From Trichuris trichiura (lineage: Eukaryota; Nematoda; Enoplea; Trichinellida; Trichuridae), in the NCBI GenBank assembly GCA_037903355.1, contig JBAJFE010000026.1, forward strand, positions 7,006,001 through 7,070,000: a stretch of 64,000 nt of DNA, given 5' to 3'. Each line of letters opens with the position of its first letter. Within the stretch, counting starts at the first letter, position 1. Position numbers and translations under genes: made by a program. Under the pieces are notes generated by a model, which saw only the letters and a program-made list of their open reading frames with translations, searched no databases and was not told where the DNA came from. Shown in pieces: positions 25,521-39,400 of this stretch.

Positions 25521-28500
25521 CTGCAATAAAAAAAAGATATTAATTTCAACCGTACAACTTCTTGCAAAAGCTTTCACTCGCAACATACTTGATTTGATTG
25601 AGAAAACAGCGGCATACAGCCTTTCATTTACTTTGCGTATCCTTCATCAACAAACTCAGACAAAAGTTTTCACGAATAGTTGAATAAAATAAGCACTACC
25701 ATACTTTTTTGCTACGCCAACTTCCCTCCTGTTTTACAGTACTATCAATGCTGCAAGATGACACAGTCAAAGTCGACCAGCTGTACAGCTTGTAGTCAGG
25801 CGAAGAGATTGAGATCGCGCCATCATTTTTGAATAGACAATGAATGTGCTTAGAAAATACGAACACTTCGGCGACCAGATAAACAGAACATAAAGGTATT
25901 TTGAGGCTTACTTATTCCTTTATATGACGAATTGAGTATTAGAGCTGCTACGGATTATAAGTCTGATAAGCTAGTATCCATACATACGCACTGTATGAAA
26001 GCAAGTTCATAAAATGTTTAAATGGAACCTTTACTCGCTATGTCAAGTCAGCGTTCAAAAAAGTTCCAGTTTTCGGGATTTTAAGGGTTCATAATGCCTG
26101 TATGGCCGCGTTGGGATAAGTTTCCTGCAACTTAAAGCGAAACGCCTCCCTGAGTATCTCGTCTTTTTAAAGCCTAAACAGCAGCACGCTGTTCATTAAT
26201 TGTGCACGCTTACAGTGGTAGTAAAAATAATAAATAGTAAAGCATTTGGCCTATAATGTGAGCCAAAAAAAGAAAAGCTGTTTCACAGTGAGGGCGATTT
26301 AAAAGGCGCGCCTTATTTTAGCGCACAGCTATGCGCTTACGAAGGAGAAACCGTCAGGAGACTTGTTAAAGTTAGAAAACTATAGATGTAACGCTTTGAA
26401 CGTAGGCAGCCATGGGAAAGCGATAGCAAATGTAGTGAAATGTGATGATGATTAGATAGGTGCGCCTTTCCAGCTAAACGTTAGCTCGCAGTCCAATGTA
26501 GCAAAGTAAATACTCGAAAAAGCCCCTCAAGCTTTGCTGCAAGAACGTGGCACCAGCATAACTTTACACGTGGTTAATAACTGAGAGCATTTTCCAAATT
26601 CGTCTACTAAGCGGAATAGAGCAATGGACGGATGCGCCGCAACAGTTGACAACGCTTAAATCCGTTTAAGCTCCGCCGTGAAATTCAGATTTCAACATCG
26701 AGCAAATAATATGAATCATTGTTGCAAGCTTCCAACTATTGCGTACAGCCGGTTGCTTGATTATAAAAATAAGCATCATGTGATGGCCACCTTTTTTTGT
26801 ACGTTACCAAAAAGTGTGCAACTATTTGAAAATAACTTTTTTAATGCGCAATTTCAATACAATAAAATTCTTAGGCCCAAATCATAAAATAATCCGTATT
26901 ATCATTATTATTAATTCGAGCTTTGCGGAACTAAAGATTGCAAGTGGACGTAAAGCGGAAAAAAGTTAATATTCAAATGCTACCTATCGTTCCATTCAAA
27001 CAATGCATATTCTCACTTGTTGGTGACGCTTGGACTTGTTTTCTGCTCGAGGCAGACTCGCCTGTACGTTCCATCACTCTGAGTCGACTAGCCCAAACCA
27101 ACTACAACAAGACATTAACAGTAGAAATGATGTGTAGGCCAAAGTAGCAGTCGCTACCAACTGACCCCCTTAACTACCAACCACCTTCTCTCTTAGCAGG
27201 CGAAACACTGCACTTCCATCGCCACCTATAAATGGCAACGACTTTATCAGTGAAGTCAAGTTAATTACCAGAAAACACTGCCGTTTCGGAAGTACTAAAT
27301 TATTCTCATTCAAGCGACCAACACTTCGCATTGCAGCGCATACAGCGACTGGCTCTAATAAATTCCCTTATCAAAGCTTTATCGTTCCAATTAAGTGCTA
27401 ATTACGGTGTGCGGAGCTGACAAAACGTGAATAGAAAATTGCCTGGCAAGTTTGGAAGTGAAATCATTTTTCAAACACAAATAGTTTATTGAAATACAGG
27501 CATGCAAAGCGCGTCAGTCCTTGGGATGCTGCAACGCGAATTTTCAAAAAAAGAATGCAGCTAATTGGCGTACACTTTGAAGCTATAAAATAAGGAAACC
27601 TGTGCCTCACTTTATTAGAAATGATAAATGCCTTTTGACCTATTATGGGCAATAGTTGATTGCCTTCTTGTTAATAAAGACATTTATGTTCTACTCGTTG
27701 GCAATAACACTGAGCTTTTTGTTCTTTGAAAATAGCAGCGCCTCTCTTTCGCAACCCTGAACTCGCTGCTCGCTCTATCAGTTCAATGAACTTGTGCATC
27801 AATTAGAGCTGACAGCTTCTCAAAAAATTATTTATTTACTTGTTCAATTTTGTCTCCAAAAAGTGCATAACGGTTTTTATTCATTACAAATAAAGAACGA
27901 CGTATGTACTCTTCCTTAAACATACTGTATCAACCTATAAAATAAACTGCCAAACAAAGAAAGCATCTAGTTAACTGAAAAATTAAAAACATTACAAAGA
28001 ACATATCCTCATTCACAATGCAGCCAGTTGCAACCTGTAGACATAGTCATTGGAGGAAGTCATTGATGGGACCGCTTAACTCAAGCACTTAGCTCATTAA
28101 TATTCTAATTAAATTAGAAATGCCTTTAGTAAAATAGAGAAAAAGACTTACGAGAATTCGACCTCGAAACTAGCAAACTTGCGTGCTATACTTTAAGACG
28201 GATATTTATCTAGTTGTGAAAATAAGCAAGAGTTACTAGTACGATTTTCAGAAAATCGTCGGCTTGTAGCTTTTGCCTAAATAAAATCACTTTCGGAAAC
28301 TGGTTGTTTCATGGTTGATCTTCGGTTCATGGTTTTAGTCTGTATGGTATATCTGTAAGTAAACTTCTTCAAAATGTCCTACCAGCGAATGGCTGAGCAA
28401 AATTGTTAGAGGAAATATAGAACAACAATTTGCTCATCCATTCGCTGGTAGGACATTTTGAAGAAGTTTACTTACAGATATACCAAACAAGCCAAAGCTG

Positions 28501-29962
28501 TAAACCGAAGATCAACTATGAAATAAAATTACTATCGCAATTGAAGATAATGACGCGTACAGGAAAACTGCCAGGTTGAACGACACGGGAAAACGAAGCT
28601 GCATACCTTAACATCAATTTCGTGACGTCACAAACCGCGCGCTTTCCACGCTAGGCAGACGTACTACTTTTAGCCTACTTTGGCCGCAGTCGCACAATTG
28701 TTTGCGGGATGGCGCAGGAGACAAGTGTGCTACAATTTGACCAACTTTGTTCGTAACATATGCACCTCAGCTGATGGCCAATTTTCGCTTCGACGATTTC
28801 GCGCATATCGGCATGGTTACCCACTTTTCCAAAAGCATTATTAGATTTTCTACTGCTCTGCTTTGGCTTTTTCTCCTTTTTGGTGTCACAGTCCTCTTTT
28901 GGTGATAAGAGCTCTCAGCTTTCAAAGTGAATGTTAAAATGAGCATTTCCATCACCGCTGTTCACGATGTAGGCGACGTCCAAGATAGATAATAACAATA
29001 GCTAAGTAGGCGCGTAAAATGCAGGCATAGTAAATTTGTAGGCAGCACGGAAATTGGGCGTCCCATTTTAGGGTAATGCAATACGGTAGATTTGCAGGTA
29101 CTAACTTTGGTAATACGGTCGGATATTGCAGGAACATCGAAAATAAACTAAGTTGTTTGCATGCTAACGGTTAACAAGAACGAAGTTTCCAGCGTCAGTT
29201 CATGACGTCTAGGCTTAGTGGCTACATTATAAGGCTGATATTACGGTTAAAGCTTTATTTTTCGTAATTATGATTTCACCAAACAGCGTTAGAGGGCAGT
29301 CAAGGCGTTCTAGAAAAACAGTGAAACTTGATAAGTCGATGAAATTAATTTGATTCGCAACAATAAGTTTTTTTGTATAAAAATTTAACCAACATTTTGC
29401 CGACTGGATGGAAGTTATTCAATTATTATGTCCAGCAAGGCCGAGGCAGTGTCGCACTAGCCAACGAGTCGAATGATGATAATAAGCCAGAAAGGATAGT
29501 GGCTAGTTAGTTTTCGTTTTGGAAGTTAAATTTAATAAACATGCAAAGCCAGTTTCAAGGCTACTATACCGTTTTTTTGGTTTTGCTGTACATACATCGT
29601 CTGATGTGTTCTCCGGGCATCCTGGTTGTAGACTTGAAGTATTTGGGTGAAATCCACTACATCTTTAAAGTAAGACATGCCTGCAAGCCAGAAGGTGCTC
29701 ATTGGCTTCACCAATGCACCATCGTTCTAAGGACAACTTTGAGCAGCTTATAAGGAAGGGAAGTTCGATCATTAAAGTTGAGGTATTCCATTGTTAGGCA
29801 GCTTGTTTATTTGTTTTGTTTTGTTCTAACGTATATTCGGATTCGCTGCGTACTTAATTAGTACCACCTGTGGTCCTCAGTTGGTTTCTTGAATTTTTTC
29901 TTTTCAGGCTTATGGTCTACGCATGGGTTATCGTTTTTTATGGTTAGAATGCTGATTACGTA
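25521..29962. other. Mostly non-coding; VWA8 upstream region
   Basis: It contains a palindromic element at 28310-28520 and solitary CTTTCGGGATT-like words at about 25131 and 26071. On the minus strand near 28767-28990 two overlapping frames are open (one includes REIVEAKIGHQLR, with one internal stop), without a convincing exon chain. The VWA8 promoter should be just below 29963. Confidence 0.45.
28310..28520. mobile_element. Palindromic MITE-like element, family 1, copy B
   Basis: Arms of about 98 bp run from 28310 and to 28520 with outer ends CATGGTTGATCTTCGG and its near complement. The inner arm has CTTCAAAATGTCCTACCAGC and the complementary GCTGGTAGGACATTTTGAAG. The AAACTTC..AAAATG..CCTACCA core is shared with copy A, but outer segments differ, so arms co-vary within a copy more than between copies. 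Confidence 0.85.
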
Positions 29963-29964
29963 AT
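29950..29964 (+). promoter_or_regulatory. Short upstream ORF before VWA8
   Basis: An ATG at 29950 opens a four-codon frame ending in TAA at 29962-29964, overlapping the proposed VWA8 start by two bases in another frame. If it is in the mRNA leader, it could lower initiation or act through reinitiation. The leader itself is not mapped. Confidence 0.3.
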
Positions 29965-32900
29965 GCTGCTGAAGTTGCGCAGCATCCGGAGGTTGTATGA
30001 AGTTTCTGCACTACAACGGCGCCTCAGTACAGGTCAGCAATCATATATAGGAATTATATTAGCTAGTTTAATTTTAGCCTCCCCATACTACAGCTCACTG
30101 CGCATAGGCGAAGTGGTAAAACCTATCTCCAAACCTAAAAATGCTGAACGTGTGCCTCTTGGTTATGGTATGCTGCCGTATGAAGTATGCTTCTCCATAC
30201 GCATTATCCATAGGTAAAAGTTCCTACGATCGGAATGCCATTCTCGATCTTCAGTGGCTCATGAAGAAAGATTGCATTAATCAGGACGCATACCTTCTTG
30301 GGCAGCCAGGTCGGCGACGACGCGATCTTGTTATGCTATATTTGGTATGGACTTACTAGGTGTAGCCATGAGTCTATTAAATGCATGTTACTGCTCTTCG
30401 GATGGCATTAACCGCGAACTAAGTATTTTTGTGAGCATTCTAAACAAACTGTTAGTATCAAACATGATTTTTTTTGTAACTACAACGTTGAAGATTCGAG
30501 AAAGAGTCAATATGCCTTAGCGTTTTACAACAAATGTCCTAATGACATGGGTGCTTTTTCACCAGCCGTTTCAAACCCGTCATAGATTCGTTTTACTTTT
30601 AAGCTGTCTTGTAAACTCTATTTTCGGATAAGTACAGCGTAGGGTACTTGGAACAATGAAAATAAAGCACAAAGAACAAGGAGAATAAAGAAGCAGGCAT
30701 CAAGCGCGTAAAGAGCTCATATATTTATTATTTTTATTTTTTCTATGATAGTCACATCATAAAAGTATGCTCAAACGATTAGCTTTGCTAATAATCGAAA
30801 GGAGGTGATTTAAAACCTTACATGAATTAATTTCAGTAATTTTTTTAATCTTAGAACTGTCTGCGCCTTGTAAATTTAGCAAAGTGTTCTATGTGCATGA
30901 TTTCTCTTTTTATGTCTGTTCTGTGTTTCGACGACAGAACCAATGAGTTCCGAAAGTTTTGCTTTTATTTTTTACCACAATTAAGTCCCGCTTTTAACTG
31001 GCATCCTCAGCACAAAACTTCTCGTCAAAAGAAGCTTAACTTTCAAAGTTGTATGGGTTATATAATTACATATATGTATATATATATATATACATATATA
31101 TATATAAGAAAGGAGGCGTATCTCTTTTACGTTTACTTTAAGCCATATCGCTCTCATAGGAACTATCGGAACAAGAGTACGAATACCTTGCAATCACTAG
31201 AGATACAACGGAAGCAGACATCAAGCAGCGCAGAGAAATTTGCTCCGGCAACGCGCATTACGTTGATCAAGTATGGCAAAAATACATATGTCGTTGTTGC
31301 GTGAAGTGTAATCTTAAAAAAGGCGGCGGTACGAGCTGCCTTAAATGGCAGATTTCTCATTTTGGATGGAGTGGAACAGGCTGAGCGCAATGTACTACCC
31401 ATCGTTAACAACCTGCTTGAAAATCGCGAGATGCAACTTGAGGACGGTCGCTTACTGGTATCTTCAAGAAGGTACAAAGCGTTATTGGAGGTGAGAACTC
31501 GTCCAATCCCGAATAATTCTAGCAATGTGATATGTATGATTTGCAGAAGCACAGCGAAGACGAATTGCAAAAGTTAGGCATTTGCAAAGTGGACGATCGT
31601 TTTCGCGTAGTGGCGCTCGGCCTTCCCGTGTCTCGATACCGAGGACACTCTTTGGATCCTCCGCTGAGGTCTCGCTTTCAAGCGCGGCTTGTTGCCCTGC
31701 CTAGATTTCAAGTATTGCCAGCTTGTTTCTCTTCAACTTTCTTTCCTAGGCTGCTATTGAACTTTTCAGGATTTGTTTAACCATTTCAATATGACGTACT
31801 CTTCAATTCCGATAGAAAGGTGAGGTCGACCTTTTTCAAACTGACTCTAATTTTCCCGCTCTAGATTGTCTCGCTTTTTGGCCTTTGTGTATGCCATTTT
31901 ATCCGAAGAATCATCGCAACTGCAGTTTCCAGATTTCCCTTTCGACCACGTGGATCATTTAACCCAGCTTTGGGTTGGCCTAATGTCATCCTAACGGCCT
32001 GATGGATAATGTGTATTTTTTAGCATGATTGTCCAAGTCTTACCGCGGAAAATCTGCTACAGTTTTCTTATCCTCTTGCCTCATCGTCAGATGCTCCACG
32101 TCCTTTACTGGATCTTTGCAAAGTCAGTCACTTCGAAACTTGCCGTAGCGAAATATTTATTATTCAAAAAAATTTCTTTGCTGGTTATGTTGGAGTTGTC
32201 AGACTGCGGGTTCGCACTGTCAATCATTGATTTAAGCACATGCTTGCATTTAGGCATTCGATCTGCAGTGCGGCAAACAAAATTTATCCGCATTTGAGCC
32301 AATCAAAGAAATTTCAATTTCCGGCCCTGCTGATGACCGAACGGCGTCTGTTCAACTTTCTGTGCATAACAATTCGTGTAATCTAACGGTATACTTTTTC
32401 TTTAGTACTAATTTTGAACTTATTTATTTTTTTTGTAGGTAAGAGCAGGAAATCTCAATTACGAAAGCGTTGAATGCGGTACCAATGAGTACGTATCCGC
32501 CATACATTTCGAGCAGGCATTGACTGCAATGACTATGGCGCACCGTTTGCACGATTTTTGTCTGTTGGGGCAACGAGTAAGAAATCAATGGAAACAAATG
32601 AAGTTTTAATATAAAACTTTTATCAGGGGTGTGGTAAATCAACTCTTATTGAACGCTTTGCAAGACTGTTCAATTACGAAGTAGTTTCTTTGATGCTCTA
32701 CGAAGTGAGTGTACATAACGGTATATGATAATTATTCACGCATACGGCGTAATTCATTTGGCCTAGCAGTGACATCTAGCAATTTTATACTTATTATTGC
32801 TGTAAGTTTGATGATAAAAATCGAGAAGACTATTGTCTGTACAGTTTGCGCGGAATTGGCATACATCGCACAGAACGCTAAGTGCTACTCTCTTTGGGCA

Positions 32901-35900
32901 GACCAGGGAGAAATTATGTCCCGTTTGGACAAAGTAATGTTCCATAGGTATCAGAAGCTACGTGTGACCTTTCAAGGCACGACGTGAATAACGAAGATTC
33001 CAATTTAACGTGTTTTAGTGTTTCGTAGAACCCGATGCCTATGAAGCATTACTATGTCCAACTTGCTGTTTTATGCTCACAGGTTTGCCCGAAAAGGTAG
33101 GACGTGCATTCCAAGTGATCGTAAGACTGAAGGTCGAAATACTGAATGGATTGAATATTCAAATACTCATGTTGTCGCTTAGGAAAAAAGTACTCCAACG
33201 GCTAGAATCTTTGCAGAGGTTGACAAGTTTCTGAATTAGAAGGTGCTCTGGGCAAACCGAAATCCCGAAAGTAAAATTTTTGGTATCATTCGGAATTCCG
33301 CATGACCAAATCCTTAAGTTTAATGCCCTTACTGTCACTGGTTGCTAAAGGGCAGTTCAACCGTGAAAGTAACCTATTATCGCGGTCGTGCACTCTTCGC
33401 ACCGATTTAGGTGGGCTTCGCGGCTCCTTGGTGGTCTTTACTTTCGTCTTCTTCCGGACCTCTGAACCATACCTGAAATTTGGCTTTCGGGATTTTGACT
33501 CGTTCAGAGTTCCGTCGTATAAGACAACTTCAACCTATACGAAAAATCTGGCCGTTCGGCAATTTCTTCTTGTTGAACAGTACGAGTATTTGGAATGCTA
33601 TGTATTCGGGATTCGTGTTTCAGTCTCGTGTAGGCCAGCTCCCTGCGCGAAGTGAGCGTTGCTCAGGATGATCCTTTCGGTACCTATCAAACTCGCTGCT
33701 ACCATCGCAGCGCAACAAAAGATTCCTTGTGTTTTTGGAAGTTGTTAAGTAATGTGTTTTATTTCTATTATTTCATCCGAAACCACGGCTTGTCTCCCGT
33801 TAAACTGAAATAGCGGAACTTTCACACGTTAAGTGTTCAGTCGACAGCATGCAATCAAAAGGTGAAATGATGAACAGTCTTTCAGAATGACTTTTTAAAA
33901 CGAACTGCACTCAGTAGTCATAACAGATTAGCTTCAGGTAAACAGATCACCTTAGGGCTAAAATGTCCTGTAATGATCGATGCCCTCACGTCCTGGCACT
34001 GTCTTAGATATTATGCTGGACAAATATAGTTGAATTCCATACTTTTCTTCTAGTTATAGTTCGAATTACGGCGAGTGTTCTTACTGGTACAATACCTTTT
34101 TATCTTCCTTAGACGAAACTAGTTTTCTCACAGAATATGCGGAATAATTTACCTTTGATTAATGCAGTGCTTCTTAAGCTTGGGCAAGTGACCAACATCG
34201 CCAATTAAAGATGATGCAGACTTGCCTAGTTTTCTGTAAGAATCATACGTAATTGTAGTCCTTATGTAGGTTTTTAAACCTTTGAGAAAATAAACAATCG
34301 TCCGGTCATTGTTTAACATGTGACCGGTTGTTTGCGTCCCGTATTATCCTAAGCATGCTGTCACCCTGCTTTATTTAAAGGATATGAATAGTCGGGATTT
34401 GCTGCAGCAGCGTCGAATGAAACCGAATGGCGATACGGTTTGGGAGAACTCCCCTTTGGTAAACGCTGCCCTCAATGGATACTTATGCGTTCTTGACGGT
34501 ATTCACACACTCCACTGCAGTGCTTTGAATATGTTGCAGCGGTTTGTTTGAAGTTTCACTGATGCTTTAAGCAATGGTCTGTTAAAGATTGATTCACGAT
34601 CGAGAGCTTACTTTGTGCGATGGATCCCGTCTAATGTCGCAGGAAAGGTTCGAATTGCTCCAAGCGAAGACCGGTTTATCCGCCAAGGAGTTGAATGACA
34701 AGTTACCTTTTGCAAACGGGAATGCGGTTTGTTAGCTGTTACTTTTCAGGAATATATTTCCTATTCATCGGTCGTTTCGCATTGTGGCTACTGCCGAGCC
34801 CACACAGGAGGCAGATAGCTTTCGCTCATTTCTAACGTCAGAAGTATTGGCGCTATTTCTTTTTGTCAGAGTCGACAGCTTGAATGCTGAAGAAGAGAAG
34901 CAGCTATTGCTGAAAAAAGTGTTTGCATGCATAGCGCGCGAACAGTTGCTAATCAGTTTTTCTTCTGCCAGTTTTCCGCGTCTTGTAAAGAAGCTGTAGA
35001 TAAGCTCCTTCGACTACGAAGTACATTGCAAAAATCCAAGGAAGAACATGTGAGTTCATGTCGTATTTGCCTTCTTCTTGTTGGGGTTTTCACTGTTAGC
35101 AGCTACAACATTCTTTCCATGGCCAAGGCTGTGTTGAGAATTTTTACCTTGAGTTCATCTATTCAGTTAGTCCGCATGTGTGTTAATCTTTCAGATGATA
35201 TCTCTGGCTTCATCCTTATCGAGCCGACAGTTGCTGCGTATCCTAAAGCGATTGGAACATTTCCCTAGCGATAGTATTCCAAATTTGGTACACAAAACTT
35301 GTTTGAGCAGGTATACGGCTTTTCGGATGTTACGTATCGCCGCTCAGTGTTGTTTATTCAAAACAAGTAGATTCTTGCCTAAGCTTACCCAGGAATCTCT
35401 TTCTCGTTACTTGGTCAATGCGGGTATCAGCGAGAAGTCAACTTACTCAAACCTCTCTGAAAGCGATAGGAAAGGCAAGTTATCCTGATAATAAGAGCCC
35501 TACTACGAAAGATATCTTTTATGTTTCAGCTTGTGTCAAAGACAACGTTTTACAGATTGGCAATGCTCGTATTCAGCTGGAGCCGTCCAGCGATCATGCT
35601 CTTATCCCTGACATCGTTTTCTATGACAGTCCGCAGGTATACTACCAAATATAAGTTATCAACATGTCAGATTATTTTTTGTGACGAGGAAACGCTTGTA
35701 ACTTGTTTGCGTAGTGCATAATATGTTATTTACGTCGGAGGCAGTCAAAATCCCGAAAGGCGAAATCCCGAACGATGAGAATATTAAAGCGTCCCTTTTT
35801 CGAGCTCTTTTCACCATGGAGATTGCCTTTGTCCATAGAGCTCTCTTCCATCAAAAATAAAAGCTACCACTATGTTTCCTGCCCGTCTCTTAATTAAGTA

Positions 35901-36355
35901 ATATCATTTTTGGGACATTGACTGTTGAAAATGTCGGCATTCGGGATTTGAGCCGTTCGGGAATTTGTCTGTTCAAGATTTTGACTGTTGAGATTTTTGA
36001 TATGCACCTATTCACGCTTGTTTTCATGCCTATTATTTTGATCACGTAAGAACTACGTAAAAGGACTAGTTTCTGGCTAAAAGTTTAGATTACTATTTCT
36101 TTCTTTTGTCAAGTCGTCTATGATCAAGCTGCTATCAAGTAATCAACATGTGAATTCTGTCGCGTTTCAACCTTTTTAAATTAAGAATTTCTTGCTTTGC
36201 TATCATTATTAAGATCAAGTTTGCCAGAAATATTCTATATTGGAAAAGTTTTCAAGGCCTTACGTAGTTGTTCTCAGCAATATTATTGAAAGTTTCAGGC
36301 AATCTTCTACCTGTAAAAGTGTTTCCTGACCGATTTAAAAAATCAAATATCCTTC

Positions 36356-36400
<45 letters not shown>

Positions 36401-39400
36401 CGAGCTTACAGTGCATAACAGAGCACTGTAGCTCTCATGTAAAGAGAGCTTTCGCTAGGTTAAAATTGAAATTTTAAACTGACGCTTACCTGCTTTGGTA
36501 CGTCAGCTCCTGAAGTGAAATTCAAGCCTTCTAGCACGTCAGAATAATGGAAGATATGCTGAAAGACTACATACTTGGCGAACATTTGCTGTTGATGGGA
36601 AATCAAGGTGTTGGAAAGAATAAAATTGCGGATCGCTTTTTGCAGTTACTAGGCAAGCCTCGACAGTATATTCAGCTGCACAGGTCGGTTATTCTGAATG
36701 CAAAAAAGATGCATGTTCTTTCTTGGACGTTTGTTCTGCAGGGATACAACGGTACAATCGCTGACAGTACAAACGACAGTTCACGATGGCGTTCTTCACT
36801 TCGAAGACTCACCGCTGGTCTTCGCGGCTTGTTTCGCTAGCAGACTTCATTGGGTCAAACTGTTTCAGGTGAAAGCTGCCAAATACGGCCATGTTCTGGT
36901 TGTTGACGAAGCGGACAAAGCACCTACAAACGTCATCTGCATCCTAAGAACTCTTCTCGAAAACGGCAGCATGTTTTTGCCGGACGGCCGTCGCATAGTA
37001 CCATATTCGGGTAAGTTTTAAATGTTCTACATGCGCTCGTGCACTTTGTGCGTCTTCTTTAGCTGCTGACGAACCACTAAAAGATGAAATCATCGGAATG
37101 CATCCAAAATTCCGTATGATTTTTCTGGCCAACCGTCCCGGTTTTCCTTTTTTGGGAAATAATTTTTTTGCTGTTCTTGGTTGGTAGTTTTTTCTGTATG
37201 CTAGTATAATATTTTGAGAGGTACGTATTACAGGCGATCTTCTTGCTTGCCACGCTATCGACAATCCTGACTTCGAGTCTGAAATGGAAATGTTGCGTCA
37301 ATACGGTTCCAATGTTCCGGAGAGTGTACTTGTCAAGCTAACGGCTGCTTTCAACGAACTTAGAACTTTAGCCGATCGCGGTTCATTGGAGTATCCCTAT
37401 TCGACAAGAGAACTAGTGAACATTGTCCGTCACTTACAGGTTCGAAATGCATGAGTTCCAAATATGAATCCGTAGATTTTAATACATAAGTACTCTATTT
37501 TTCAAAATTCGTATTTTGTGTTATGCGATTGTCAATCTTGCCTAGCAGCCATCTTTTCCTCCTTCTGCTAGTTGTTTCTTAGTCTTCGTTGTCTAGATTT
37601 ATCCTGGCGACAGCTTGTCATCTGCCGTTCGCAATGTCTTCGATTTTGATCGATTCTCTCCTCAAGCGCTTCAACTGATAAAAAGAGTACTTGTCAAGCA
37701 TGGAATACTTGATGCTCCAAAGCCCAAAACGGACGTAAGTGGTTTTTCAGCGTTAAAATTTGATGTCACCTTTGGGTACACTTTTGGACAGCTTCTGTTT
37801 GTTTGCAAAAAATAATTTGGCTACTGTAAGTTGTACCTGATTACCACAGGTTCATTAGGTAGCAATCAAAAGGCTGAAAGACGTCCGTTTGCCTTGAATA
37901 ACTGATCTTCATGTTCTCCTTGTTGTTTTAAGTAGCTGTCCAAGAGATCGTGATGTCATACTTCGCAGGTTGTCTCTAGCCTAACCTTTTCTGCTCCAAA
38001 ACTGTATTGGAAAAACAACCCACAGACATATTTAAGAAATAACGGCTAATGGAATTGCCTTCAATCAACAATAGTGGTACTGTTGTAAGGAATCGATGTC
38101 CTCGAAGTGGACCCATATAATAAAAAGTTACGATTTCCGAATAGTGCGTATCTGACGCTGAAAGCGCAGATATTTCCTTTCCCAACATCATTTCCTTCAT
38201 CTACGGCGTTTAACTGGCTCTGAAATATCCGAATAGGTTTCATACTACACGGTGGGTAACAAGACAGGCGAAACGCGCGTGCCAGCCTTACCTGGGATAC
38301 AAATGGGTTCCATCAAAACACTTTTAGCATAAGTTGGCTGAGCAACTTTTTCTTCATCACTGAATTCCGCTTGTCATCGAGTGCACAGTAATAACTGGTC
38401 CCATTTACCTGCAGAAACATGGAAAAGCTGTAGCCGAAGACTACTGGCTGACGGAGACGGATACTACCCGCGACTTGTTTATCGAGAAGTTTGATTTTGA
38501 CCTTTCAAAGCTAAGTTCGCCAAAGCACGGCCAAGTGGACCCCACAGGAAGTCCTCACGTTGGTGGCAGCACCTACGCCGGTGGCACAGGTGACCCTCAA
38601 AGTTTTGCACCTCAGCAGATGGCGTCTATAGTTATTTTAGGCGGCTACAATACTGCTGGTCTTGGAGGCGTCGGCGGCCCTTACAGGCTTGACTCCGGGC
38701 ACCCTGTATACCAATTGCCGGACCACGTCAAGGAGCAAGTCCCGGAAGAGATACGTCGCAAAGCCCGAGAAGTCGCTCAACGAGCCTTTAAGGAACGCCT
38801 GCGCGAGATACGGATGTCAGAATTCGACGCTGAGACCTATGACTCGTTGATGAAACAGGTGGGAAAGCACGTCGACTATCTCAAGCAAGTGATGCAAGGC
38901 TTACAAGTACACTCATTTTCGCTAGCGTACCAAACTCTAAAAGTTTTTCTTATCCTTAGGCGCGCGGGAAAGAGCGCCGATGGGTTCGCCATCAGACCAG
39001 CGGCGATTTCGACGAAGGAAAGGTGGTCGAAGGGATCACAGGTACCATTCAGGGATAGCTTTGAGTTAATTTAAATTTTCTCTCATTCCGCCGCAGGCGA
39101 ACACAACGTTTACAGAAGACGTTTGGAACAGCGGATAGACGATGTTGGTTACTTGCAAAGAAAACCAAAACGTTTGCGCTTGCTTGTCGACGTGTCGGCC
39201 AGTATGTATCGTTTCAATGGCTACGATATGCGCCTTAAGCGATCGATGGAATCTTGCCTTATGCTGATGGAAGCATTAAGTCCTTTTGTCGATCGTATAC
39301 AGTATGATATAATTGGCCATTCGGGAGAGCAGGATCACATCAACTTAGTCACGCTCGACCACCAACCGCAAAACCCAAAAGAACGGCTGGACATTCTTAA

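Noticed and set aside
31163..31570. 135-codon minus-strand ORF
   Set aside because: Antisense to VWA8 exons 4 and 5.
37976..38200. 74-codon minus-strand ORF in VWA8 intron 25, possible nested gene
   Set aside because: No family match, no start context or splice support; kept only as a remark.
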